A model generated the notes under the pieces. That model saw only the letters and a program-made list of their open reading frames with translations. It made no database searches and was not told the origin of the DNA. Both the position numbers and the translations under genes were made by a program. From assembly GCA_022560655.1 (NCBI GenBank), contig JADFSS010000006.1:1-61519 (forward strand): a stretch of DNA of 61,519 nucleotides. Direction: 5' to 3'. This stretch comes from Candidatus Neomarinimicrobiota bacterium. GTDB lineage: Bacteria > Fidelibacterota > Marinisomatia > SCGC-AAA003-L08 > TS1B11. Positions 22,340-30,619 of the stretch are shown here, in pieces (position 1 is the stretch's first letter; the number at the start of each line of letters is the position of its first letter).

Positions 22340-23809
22340 CTAGCTCCCCTTGAGCGCTGCCGCCGCTTCTGCCCTGATCAGCGAATAAAACTGACTGTCA
22401 GCATTCCACTTGACGGCCCGTTCCAGCAATTCTTGGGCATTTTCGATATTGCCGGCACCGGCATAGGCCCTTGACAGATAGTAAGTATCATAGGGACTGT
22501 TCATATTAGCCTGCAGCAGGTGATCCACCGCAGACTGATAGTTTTCACGCTGGATTTCTACTTTCCCCATGGCCGAATGATAAAGCCGCATGAGTCCGGG
22601 ATTTTTTTCGATATCGATGAGTTCACGTAAGGCGGCAGTTTTTGCATCGGCCAGGTCAAAATCTGCTGCTCGGGAAGCGAGATCCGCTTCTTCGTAGAGC
22701 CTCTGCCGCCACCAGTTTTTAGTAACCGATTCATCCAGCTGGGCATCAGCGATGGTCTTAGCGCAATGGGCGATTGCCTCCGCCGCCTGCTCGGGATTAT
22801 CCATCCGCATATAGATTCTGGCGCTCATCATTTCATAATTGGCGACACTTGCGGGTAGGTTGGCCGCCTGGGACATCGTGATTGCTTTCCTGGAAGCGAC
22901 CAGAGCTTCCGCGAGCTCGTTCTGGTACATATATAAACGGGCAATGGCATATTGGGCAGCAATCTTACCGGCGCTGGTTGGCGCCATGTCCATGGCTTGC
23001 ATGATTGCATCTCGCCCAGCGTCGTAATTACCCGACCAGGCGAGATTAATACCTATGTTACGCTGAGAGAGCACAAATCCGGGATCCAGCTCCACAGCCC
23101 GGGCATAACTGTTTACCGCTTCCTCATACCTGCCCGCGCGGCTGAGCATGTCGCCCATGGAATCATGCGGATTGGGCTCCTCCGGCAGGATGTCGATCTG
23201 CTGCTTGAAATAGTTCTCCGCCTCATCGAAATTGCGCTGACCCAGATAGAGGTAGCCCAACATGTTGAGTGGCGGCGCATAATCGGTTTGGCTGGCGACG
23301 GATCGCTTAAGCCATTTAGCCCCCTCGTCCTCATCGGCCAGATCAACGTATTCGTAGAGACCGATCAGAAGACTTATTCGGCTGTCTTCGGGGTAGGTCC
23401 GGGCCAGAGTTCTTAGCAGGCGGAGCGCTCCTTTTGAGTCGCCACGTGTTCGAATATTAACCGCCTCAATGTATTGCTGTTCTGCCTTGCTGACACCGCC
23501 GGAACGTTCCACGGCTTGGTCAAGATACTCGAACACTTCGCCAGGTGATGGTGCGATGATAGCACTCTGCAAGTATGCCATGGCAAACGCCGGGTCCGCT
23601 TCCACCGCCTTCTGAAAGTGAACACGAGCATCATTGGCCCTCAAATTTTCCGCCAGATGGCGACCTTCAAGGTAGGCGGCACGAGCATCTTCAGAACTCG
23701 TTGTGATGGGCAGATCGCCAGACTGTGTCTTGCTGCAGCCCACCTGCAGTGTGAGGATCAATGCTGCTACAACGCTGGCGGATGACAGCAGATTCTTGAC
23801 GTGATACAT
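22340..23809 (-). CDS. TPR-repeat lipoprotein
   Basis: 489 residues from ATG 23809. A lipoprotein signal (SASVVAALILTLQVGC, Cys ~25) is followed by a protein built almost entirely of TPR units: ARVHFQKAVEADPAFAMAYL, NYFKQQIDILPEEPNPHDSM, YARAVELDPGFVLSQRNIG, and further degenerate units to the C-terminus (ENAQELLERAVKWNADSQFY). No enzymatic motif. Proteins of this type often act as envelope scaffolds or partners of cyclase-TPR sensors like the one 1.2 kb away. That pairing is only a suggestion, as the two genes are separated by mobile debris. Confidence 0.8.
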   Translation of the reverse strand: MYHVKNLLSSASVVAALILTLQVGCSKTQSGDLPITTSSEDARAAYLEGRHLAENLRANDARVHFQKAVEADPAFAMAYLQSAIIAPSPGEVFEYLDQAVERSGGVSKAEQQYIEAVNIRTRGDSKGALRLLRTLARTYPEDSRISLLIGLYEYVDLADEDEGAKWLKRSVASQTDYAPPLNMLGYLYLGQRNFDEAENYFKQQIDILPEEPNPHDSMGDMLSRAGRYEEAVNSYARAVELDPGFVLSQRNIGINLAWSGNYDAGRDAIMQAMDMAPTSAGKIAAQYAIARLYMYQNELAEALVASRKAITMSQAANLPASVANYEMMSARIYMRMDNPEQAAEAIAHCAKTIADAQLDESVTKNWWRQRLYEEADLASRAADFDLADAKTAALRELIDIEKNPGLMRLYHSAMGKVEIQRENYQSAVDHLLQANMNSPYDTYYLSRAYAGAGNIENAQELLERAVKWNADSQFYSLIRAEAAAALKGS

Positions 23810-24156
23810 AATGAGCTCCCTTCTGTATTTACGGGATATTCAAGATAAATAGATAGAGGCTGGTATCCTAGTATTTGCATGCCGATTTAAGATTTAGAAT
23901 AAAGTCGGCAGGTGACGGACAAGGAATAAACCGACGTATTCGGGGTCAGAGTAATGTGGACTAGCCCTATGGACCTGACACACTTTTGCCAAGTTGATCA
24001 AGCGGCAAATCAATCATAGAGCTGGCAGCGGAGCAGTGGGAAGCAGTGGTCCCGGACATCAAGCAGACACCCGGCCGAGGGCACCAGGTCCACCATGATG
24101 GTGCCGTGGAAGTAGGGGCATACGGCTAGTCAAGTGAACGAGACTTGAGAACTGAC

Positions 24157-24205
24157 GTCAGCTAAGCCTTGGAAGCGCGATGTGTTTCTCCTAGTTTTTG
24201 ACCCT
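24157..24205 (+). repeat. dispersed intergenic repeat family B, copy 3 (left part)
   Basis: GTCAGCTAAGCCTTGGAAGC continues GCGATGTGTTTCTCCTAG. It matches 25357-25395 on the same strand and 3556-3602 on the opposite strand. The rest of 23810-24253 has no supported gene. Confidence 0.62.
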
Positions 24206-24253
24206 GGTAACTGAGCTTGCTTTGACGAGTTACATCAATATCAAGGAGTAGAA

Positions 24254-24823
24254 ATGAGCGCTAAAAAAAAAGATATAGATTATGGTCCCCTGAATGAGCT
24301 CATCGGCGTTTGGAGGGGAGCTAAAGGCCTGGATGTGGCGCCAGAACCAGCTGGAGCTGAAGACAATCCCTATTTTGAAACTATCACCTACCTAGCCATT
24401 GGGGACGTTACTAACGCTGAATCACAAGTCTTGTGGGCGGTGCATTATCGTCAAATAGTTCAACGGAAATCAAATAACGAGATATTTCACGATGAGACGG
24501 GTTATTGGATGTGGGATCCCAAGGAGGAAACAATTATGCATGCTCTAGCCATTCCTCGCGGAGTAAGCGTGCTCGCCGGAGGGACTTATACTGGAGCAAG
24601 AGACGCTGAAGGCCGTGTGATGATAGAAGTAGCGGCAAAACTTGATGACAGTAATTGGAAAATAATTCAGTCACCATTCATGCTCGAATACGCCCGCACG
24701 ACTGAGTTTCGCCAACATATTACAGTAGGAAATGGAAAGCTATCTTATTCTGAAACTACAATCGTAGAAATCTATGGAAAAGTATTTGAACACACCGACC
24801 AAAATGACTTGATACTTCAGTGA
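24254..24823 (+). CDS. heme-binding beta-barrel (nitrobindin/DUF1794-like) protein
   Basis: 189 residues from ATG 24254 with AAGGAG upstream. The start (YGPLNELIGVWRGAKGLDVAP) carries the L.G.W.G.G..... opening of the nitrobindin/FABP-like ten-strand barrel, followed by FETITYLAIGDV and LWAVHYRQIVQR. Cytosolic, with no signal peptide. Family members bind heme or fatty-acid-like ligands; I cannot see the usual C-terminal heme-ligand histidine with confidence. A+T content is higher than the surrounding core genes, consistent with the accessory character of this region. Confidence 0.7.
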   Translation: MSAKKKDIDYGPLNELIGVWRGAKGLDVAPEPAGAEDNPYFETITYLAIGDVTNAESQVLWAVHYRQIVQRKSNNEIFHDETGYWMWDPKEETIMHALAIPRGVSVLAGGTYTGARDAEGRVMIEVAAKLDDSNWKIIQSPFMLEYARTTEFRQHITVGNGKLSYSETTIVEIYGKVFEHTDQNDLILQ

Positions 24824-25032
24824 GCTCAAAAAGTACCCATAATGGAGTGGAGACGGTTGCAATCAGAAGCTCCCCGGACGCTTTAACAAGGCCCGATCAA
24901 TCCAACATAGGCTGGTGGGGCCAGCTCGAGGGATACTTAGCACCTGGAACCATATCGCACCCATACTTCAGAAGGGTGCCAGCGGCCCCAAGGTGGTCCA
25001 GGATGGGCTTGATCGTTTTGGCTCGTTGGCAG

Positions 25033-25104
25033 TGGGCCCTGCAGGACTCGAACCTGCAACCAACGGATTATGAGTCCGCTGCTCTACCATTGAGCTAAGG
25101 GCCC
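25033..25104 (-). tRNA. tRNA-Met(CAT)
   Basis: Full cloverleaf: GGGCCCT/AGGGCCC acceptor, GCTC/GAGC D-arm, anticodon stem GCGGA/TCCGT with loop CTCATAA, T-arm GCAGG TTCGAGT CCTGC, discriminator A. The anticodon CAT could also belong to tRNA-Ile2 modified with lysidine; the elongator Met versus Ile2 choice needs identity-element comparison. Its 5' end is part of a duplicated segment and its 3' half has a fossil copy at 3436-3473. Confidence 0.92.
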
Positions 25105-25150
25105 GGGGGCGCGCAAAACTTACCACGGCGTCAAAGGGAGTCCAAGCAGG
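25091..25150. repeat. direct repeat, copy 1 (tRNA-Met 5' end plus upstream)
   Basis: Sixty bases covering the first 14 nt of the tRNA and 46 nt upstream are repeated at 27113-27171 with one substitution and one missing base. The two copies frame ~2 kb that holds only the cytochrome c gene and repeats. Confidence 0.85.
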
Positions 25151-25356
25151 TGGCAGCCGTTGTGGTGGCACAAGGGTATGCCTACAGGCAAGAAATGACC
25201 TCAGTGGGCGCTCCCGGGCAAGGAGATGCCCAGGAGCCCTATTGAGCAGGATCAGCCCTCACGCCAAGTGGGAACAGGAGAGGGAGGGAAGAGGTCCTGG
25301 GCAGTTACGTATATGGAGAAGGCGGCGGGATGTCAAGGAGGAACTTCAAATGAGGC

Positions 25357-25444
25357 GTCAGCTAATCCTTGGAAACGCGAAATGCGTCGCCTAGCAAGAA
25401 CACCTGAGTGGTCCACAATGCTCTGACGCCGTACACTGTACATC
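25357..25444 (+). repeat. dispersed intergenic repeat family B, longest copy
   Basis: The left part (GTCAGCTAATCCTTGGAAAC...) matches copies at 24157 and, inverted, 3556. The right part (CCTAGCAAGAACACCTGAGTGGTCCACAATG...) matches 19013-19074. This copy therefore joins both halves and defines an element of at least ~88 bp. The remainder of 25105-25731 shows no supported gene. Confidence 0.65.
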
Positions 25445-25731
25445 GTCAAAGCTATGTGAGCTACTGGAGTCAAAATTAGGAGAAACATTTTGCGCATCCG
25501 AGGTATAGATGACGCCTCAACTGAAGCGCCTTTTGCTTGATTAGTTCACCGACCAGAAATATGCTGAGTTACTACATTACCTCAGATTCTGGTATAATTA
25601 CAAGACGTGGTCGTCTCACAAACGAGGGTTTTTGAGTTTGTAATAGATGCATTGTGCTAAAAGCATTGACGAACAACTTCGCATGATTGCGGTTAAGAAT
25701 CGGAATTGGGTGTCCCAACTATGGGGTTCAC

Positions 25732-26718
25732 TCACTTCCCCTTTTCGGCCTCTTTTGCTTCCAGTTCCAGCACGTCGTTCCTCACCGGTGGTTGGGAGCG
25801 CAGGAACGCTGTGAGATCGGAAATCTCATCATCGGTAAGTGAGGTGTGATAGGTAATCCGGGCCATCATGGGCCAGCGCACCATCTCGGTAGCGGGCAGG
25901 GGGCGCAAGCGCTTGCCGTACTTGATCGCATCATAAAGTTCCTCATCGCTAAAGCTGCCAATCCCGGTCTCAATGTCCGGCGTGAGGTTTGAGCAGAAAA
26001 CGGCGGGTATTCCGGGCACATCCACTATCAAGCCTCCCGCCAACGAACCGAATTGTGGCTCGTATTTAGGAGCATATACGTGGCAATCGACACATGCGCC
26101 CAGATAAGCAAGCCGTTTGCCGCGTCCCTCCGCAGTTGTAAGGTTTGGTTCGTAATCCGTATAAAAGGGGTCTTTGGCGTATGTGTTGTATGCTAAGCCC
26201 GTCAATGTGAAGAAAGACATAAGCATCGTTAGATCGGTGGCCTCCACCTCATGCCTGACCGGCTCCGGTTCTGTCCGCAGGTAGGCGACGAGTGCCTGAG
26301 CTTCTTCATCGGTTAATGCGGCGCCAAAATTCGCCCATGGCATCGTGGGCAACAAGATACGGTTATCCCGGCTCAGTCCCTTGGTAATTGCCCGGATGAG
26401 TTCTCCATCGGTCCAAGCACCAATTCCTGTCTCCTTGTCAGGCGTTATGTTGGGGACTGCAATTTTCCCTTCAAATTTGCCGTATTCAACATCGCCCGCC
26501 AGGTACATATCTTGCTGAGGATCGCCCTCAAAACTTCCGGTCGTATGGCATGAGCCACAGGCCATGATCCCCTCGGCCAATTTCTTACCCAAGGCAACTC
26601 GCTCCGGGGTGATTTCCACAGAAACATCCGATGGTGGTCCAATTCGTGCCGGAATAAATTTGGCACACCCGCTAAATACGATAGTGAAGAGAACAATAAG
26701 AGTCAATTTGATTCTCAT
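25732..26718 (-). CDS. diheme c-type cytochrome lipoprotein
   Basis: 328 residues from ATG 26718; the shorter start gives a proper lipoprotein signal (MRIKLTLIVLFTIVFSGC). Two cytochrome c domains: the first heme site CGSCH at about 50 with a candidate Met ligand in LLPTMPWANFG, and the second CVDCH at about 205 with MVRWPMMARITYHTSLTD. Spacing and sequence around LTDEEAQALVAYLR / LTDDEISDLTAFLRS match the diheme cytochromes of dehydrogenase and oxidase electron chains. Located in the envelope, it would pass electrons between a membrane or periplasmic enzyme and a terminal acceptor. No partner enzyme is adjacent. Confidence 0.88.
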   Translation of the reverse strand: MRIKLTLIVLFTIVFSGCAKFIPARIGPPSDVSVEITPERVALGKKLAEGIMACGSCHTTGSFEGDPQQDMYLAGDVEYGKFEGKIAVPNITPDKETGIGAWTDGELIRAITKGLSRDNRILLPTMPWANFGAALTDEEAQALVAYLRTEPEPVRHEVEATDLTMLMSFFTLTGLAYNTYAKDPFYTDYEPNLTTAEGRGKRLAYLGACVDCHVYAPKYEPQFGSLAGGLIVDVPGIPAVFCSNLTPDIETGIGSFSDEELYDAIKYGKRLRPLPATEMVRWPMMARITYHTSLTDDEISDLTAFLRSQPPVRNDVLELEAKEAEKGK

Positions 26719-27327
26719 AGCAGTATCCTGAGATAATCCCAACATGGATTACTGGGGAATAGACTGGTACGTGTAGATTAAACTTGGTCAGTTCCCAAAT
26801 CAACCCTATTTATCAGGGAAATTCAGTCCAAACTTGTGCCCCCATATCCATGAAGACTACAGAGGCGCACTACATAGATCTTCTCAGAGTTCAAGATTCT
26901 CAAAAACGACCCTGGATTTCAGGCCATTCTTAATGAAATAGGATATTCGGAGTGACCTCCCTCATCTCATTATGCAGTCATGGTCTTCCTCGAAATTGTG
27001 GGCAAATGTCACTACAAAAGTCGTTCTACCGGATACGGATCGAATATGTACTTTAGTTTGTCGATGGGGACGGGCTGTGTTTAGCATCCAGCGGGAGAAA
27101 CTGCTCAATCAATGAGCTAAGGGTCCGGGGCGCGCAAAACTTACCACGGCGTCAAAGGGAGTCCAAGCAGGCGACGCGGTTGTGAAGTGGTGGATGGTGT
27201 AGCCGGTGGCGAAATGCCGCCCAGGCCAGCGACATGATCGTAAATTGATGCGGGAGGCCATGCGCCTCAGGCCACCCTCAACGACCGGCTGAGGCGGCAC
27301 TTCTCACGGCTGACCCGTGATCCGGCG
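26719..27327. other. intergenic with the second tRNA-Met-associated direct repeat
   Basis: Apart from the 27113-27171 repeat, no gene or RNA is supported. A+T content is raised between ~26750 and 27060. Confidence 0.45.
27113..27171. repeat. direct repeat, copy 2 (tRNA-Met 5' end plus upstream)
   Basis: TGAGCTAAGGGTCCGGGG and the following CGCGCAAAACTTACCACGGCG... match 25091-25150. The tRNA body is missing after the first 14 nt, so this copy is not a tRNA. Confidence 0.85.
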
Positions 27328-28014
27328 GTGGAAATGCCAGCGTTCGTTTGCCATCTCCGTGGCCAATCGCTGGTGTCGCCGACGGCCGTAGTGCGGCGGC
27401 GTGAGGGCAGCTCCTGCTACCACTGCGGTGTCACACAACAGCTGCGGTGTTTGGTGCACGTCCGCTCTGTCAAGCTGTTTGGCCGCAGCCTCCCCTTGCC
27501 CGAGTTTCCGGCTTCAGATCATAGGGGTCCGGGTCTAAGCGACGGCTTTATTCTGGCGTCCCGGCTGAAGCGGAGGCTGGACTACAGCAGCACTTTTTAT
27601 CACCGCCGGCCCCGGTTGGATATTACCGCACCCTGGTCTGACAGCCAGCGTACCAGGGACTTCCTCATCTCCAGTGACGTGTTGGTCCTGACGGTACCCT
27701 TTTCAGCGGGGCTGCAGGAAACCGTTGAGCACTTTCCCAATCTCTACGACAACCGGCTGATCAAATCGGAGGGGCAACGCACACTGATCAACCGTACCCA
27801 CGAGGGAAAAGGGGAACGCTTCCAGGAGCGGGTCTTCCTCGGCGGGCAAGGGGCTTCACTGGAAATGCGGCAGTTCAGCGAAGCCGGATTGGTGCGGGAG
27901 CTGACCCGGGCCGGATTTACGAAGATCCAATTTAACCGGCAGGAAGTCCCCGAGTATGGCATCGTCCAGCAGCCAGATAATTCGCCGACACTGTCGGCAG
28001 AGCGTCCGAAGTGA
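27328..28014 (+). pseudogene. SAM-dependent methyltransferase with an internal deletion
   Basis: 228 residues, but the methyltransferase core is incomplete. GLSDGFILASRLKRRLDYSSTFYHRRPRLDITAP and DFLISSDV belong to the N-terminal half of a family usually continuing FEHV.P....A......LKPGG. Here the sequence jumps from SSDV straight to LVLTVPFSAGL, removing ~20-25 residues in frame. The later part (ETVEHFPNLYDNRLI, GGQGASLEMRQFSEAGL) is intact. An N-terminal zinc-ribbon-like start (CHLRG..., CYHCG) appears damaged as well. It may still be expressed, but the missing helix-strand would remove part of the cofactor pocket. Confidence 0.5.
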
Positions 28015-28150
28015 AGAGCTCCCTTTGGGCCGCTCGATACCACCCTTGGCAGGCTGCCCGGCTTAATATCTATTTCACACTGGCGGTGGGAGGTAATTTG
28101 AGCGGCGTTATGGTTCAACCCGAGTTGAGAATTGAGGCCGGGAGCGCCCT

Positions 28151-30559
28151 GTGCCGTTTAAGCTGAGCAACGAGGCCCGCCGTATCGGGCTGGCCCTCCT
28201 GCTGCTGTTCGTCCTGGCGCTGGTACTTTACCACAAGCCGGCCTCGGGCCGGTACATTTTCGCGGGTCCCGATGATCTTGCACCCCGGGCGCTGGGCGCG
28301 GGCATTGCAAGAATCGAGGCGGAGACGGGGGAATTTCCGCTGTGGCAGCCGGGAATCTTGGCCGGCATGCCCACCCTGCACGCCCTTACCGGCATTGCGC
28401 GCTTTTACCTGCCCCAATTCTTAGCCGTCGCTCTGCACGCCGTTGGGCTGGAATCGTTCTGGTTCTTCCTGCTGCACCTCATATTCGGAGGTATGGGGAG
28501 CCTGGTGCTTCTCAGGTCGCTGAAAGTGAGCTGGGGGGGCTCGCTGCTGGGGGGCACGGGATTCATGCTCATGCCCTACTTCAATACCATGCTCGTGCAT
28601 GGGCATGGCAATCAGATGATGACCCTGGCATACCTGCCGTGGGTCGTTTGGGCGCTGCTGCGGCTCTATCGCCGGGCCGACCTATCCTCGGCGGCGGTGC
28701 TGGCCCTGCTCATCGGCCTGCAGTTCCAGCGGGCGCATGTTCAGATCAGTTACTACATCATGATGATGGCCGGTTTGCTGTTTCTCATAGGAGCTGTCAA
28801 CGGATTGAGAGACAAAGAGCGGGACGCGGCCACTCACCGGCGCTTTATGGTATACGCCGGGCTGGCCATTATCGTGGGCACCGGCATGGCGCTGTCCCTG
28901 TTGCTGCCCGTGCTCAGCTACACAGCGCTGAGCGAGCGGGGAGCCACGCTAGGTGGAGGCGGCGGACTGGACTATGCCACCCAGTGGTCCTTCAGCTTTG
29001 GCGAAACCATGACGTTTCTCCTGCCGTCGTTTTTCGGCTTTGGTGGCGCGACCTACTGGGGGGCTATGCCCTCCACTGATTATCCCAACTATATGGGCAT
29101 TATCCTCCTTTTCCTGGCCTTGTGGGCGCCCTTCCGGACGCGCAACTGGATCACCGTAGGCCTGGCCGCCGGCGGGCTGCTGGCGTATCTGCTCAGTATG
29201 GGCCACAACTTTTTTCTCTATGGTCTCTTTTATGAGCTCTTGCCCTTCTTCAACAAGTTCCGCGCGCCGTCGATGCTGCTGGTGCTCACCCAATTCAGCG
29301 TGGTCATTCTGGCGGGAATTGGCCTGGACGGACTGCTGGACGGGCTGAGCGCAGCAGGCCAGAAACGGAGGCGGAACATCGTGCTGGCAGCAGGGCTGAT
29401 GGCCGGTGCGCTGCTGGTGATCTTCGTGCTCACGCCCGCCGCGCTGGCTGATAATCTGCCTGAAACACGGGGGGTATCTTTCAAACTTGTGCCCAGAATT
29501 CAGGAATTGCGTGTGGCCATGCTCCGTGGGGACGTTCTGTGGTATGCATTTGTTATGGCCAGTGCCTTGGGGAGCCTGTTGGCCTGGCAGGCAGGCGCCC
29601 TGAAGCGCCGCTGGTTTTTGGGGGTGATTATCGCGCTAAGCGTCATTGATCTGGCCCGGGTTGACCAGAAAATCATCGCGCCTGCGAGGGGGTCATTTAG
29701 AAGCCCCACACTGCGGCCCAAGGCGTTGGTGACGCGTTACCTTAACAGCGATACGGTAATCGAGTTCCTACAGAGCGATGAGGAGACCTTCCGGATTTTC
29801 CCCCTGAAGCGACTGCGGAATGGTAACCGCTGGGCAGCCTTCGGCCTTGAGTCAATTGGCGGCTATCACCCCGGGAAGCTGGCCAATTACGAACGCTTCC
29901 GGTCAGGAACCCAATTCCGTAGCGCCGGAACTTTCAAGATGCTGAACGTGAAGTACCTGGTGAGCCCCGACCGTTTCAGCGATGATCGCTTCGAGCAGGT
30001 CTTTGAGGGTTCCTACTTTAGCGGAGTCGCAAGTGTACCGGTGGTGGTCTACCGGTACAAAGATCACCTGCCCCGAGCGTGGTTTCCCGGCGAGGTGGTG
30101 GCTCTGCCTGACAGCATCGACGTCGTGACGCGATTAGCTGAGCTGACCTACGATCCCGCCGAAGTAGTTTATGTGCGCGAGGCGGGTCTGGCTCGGCAGG
30201 GCAACGGCGCTGGCCGCGTCAAGGCGTCCCGCTGGAACCCGGATCATATCAGGTTGGAGCTGGAACTGGCCGATAGCGCCCTGCTGGTGGTGAGCGAGGT
30301 GTACTACCCGAAGGGCTGGGTGGCGCGAATCGATGGTGAGGAGGTCCCCATTGTAGAGGTCAACGGCTTATTACGGGGCGTGATGGTGCCCGCTGGCGGT
30401 CAGGTTGTGACGCTCGATTTCGAGCCGCTGGACGTGCGCCTGGGACGGTGGCTAGCCCGCCTGTTTACGCTAGTGGTTGTGGCGGGATTCGGCGTCGGCT
30501 GGTGGCGCAGCAGATCAGAGGATCAAAGGGCGGAGGGCGAGGCTCAGCCTGCCCCTTGA
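28151..30559 (+). CDS. YfhO-like multi-pass membrane glycosyltransferase-family protein
   Basis: 802 residues from GTG 28151. About 12 membrane helices occupy residues 10-500 (IGLALLLLFVLALVLYH, SFWFFLLHLIFGGMGSLVLL, NWITVGLAAGGLLAYLLSM), then a ~290-residue periplasmic domain and a final helix (LFTLVVVAGFGVGWW). FPLWQPGILAGMPTLH and GLQFQRAHVQISYY are typical of the YfhO family (PF09586), related to GT-C lipid-linked-sugar transferases. The C-terminal domain contains EVYYPKGWVARIDGEEV..., also typical. Likely glycosylates envelope polymers. No glycan genes are adjacent. Confidence 0.85.
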   Translation: MPFKLSNEARRIGLALLLLFVLALVLYHKPASGRYIFAGPDDLAPRALGAGIARIEAETGEFPLWQPGILAGMPTLHALTGIARFYLPQFLAVALHAVGLESFWFFLLHLIFGGMGSLVLLRSLKVSWGGSLLGGTGFMLMPYFNTMLVHGHGNQMMTLAYLPWVVWALLRLYRRADLSSAAVLALLIGLQFQRAHVQISYYIMMMAGLLFLIGAVNGLRDKERDAATHRRFMVYAGLAIIVGTGMALSLLLPVLSYTALSERGATLGGGGGLDYATQWSFSFGETMTFLLPSFFGFGGATYWGAMPSTDYPNYMGIILLFLALWAPFRTRNWITVGLAAGGLLAYLLSMGHNFFLYGLFYELLPFFNKFRAPSMLLVLTQFSVVILAGIGLDGLLDGLSAAGQKRRRNIVLAAGLMAGALLVIFVLTPAALADNLPETRGVSFKLVPRIQELRVAMLRGDVLWYAFVMASALGSLLAWQAGALKRRWFLGVIIALSVIDLARVDQKIIAPARGSFRSPTLRPKALVTRYLNSDTVIEFLQSDEETFRIFPLKRLRNGNRWAAFGLESIGGYHPGKLANYERFRSGTQFRSAGTFKMLNVKYLVSPDRFSDDRFEQVFEGSYFSGVASVPVVVYRYKDHLPRAWFPGEVVALPDSIDVVTRLAELTYDPAEVVYVREAGLARQGNGAGRVKASRWNPDHIRLELELADSALLVVSEVYYPKGWVARIDGEEVPIVEVNGLLRGVMVPAGGQVVTLDFEPLDVRLGRWLARLFTLVVVAGFGVGWWRSRSEDQRAEGEAQPAP

Positions 30560-30619
30560 CTGGACGGGGTGAGCAATGTAGCCCCGCGGCCAGTGGCCTG
30601 CCGACCCCGGCCAAGCGGC

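Noticed and set aside
27109-27300. Open frame on the minus strand near 27.1-27.3 kb
   Set aside because: It runs through the repeat and tRNA-Met-like DNA and shows no domain.
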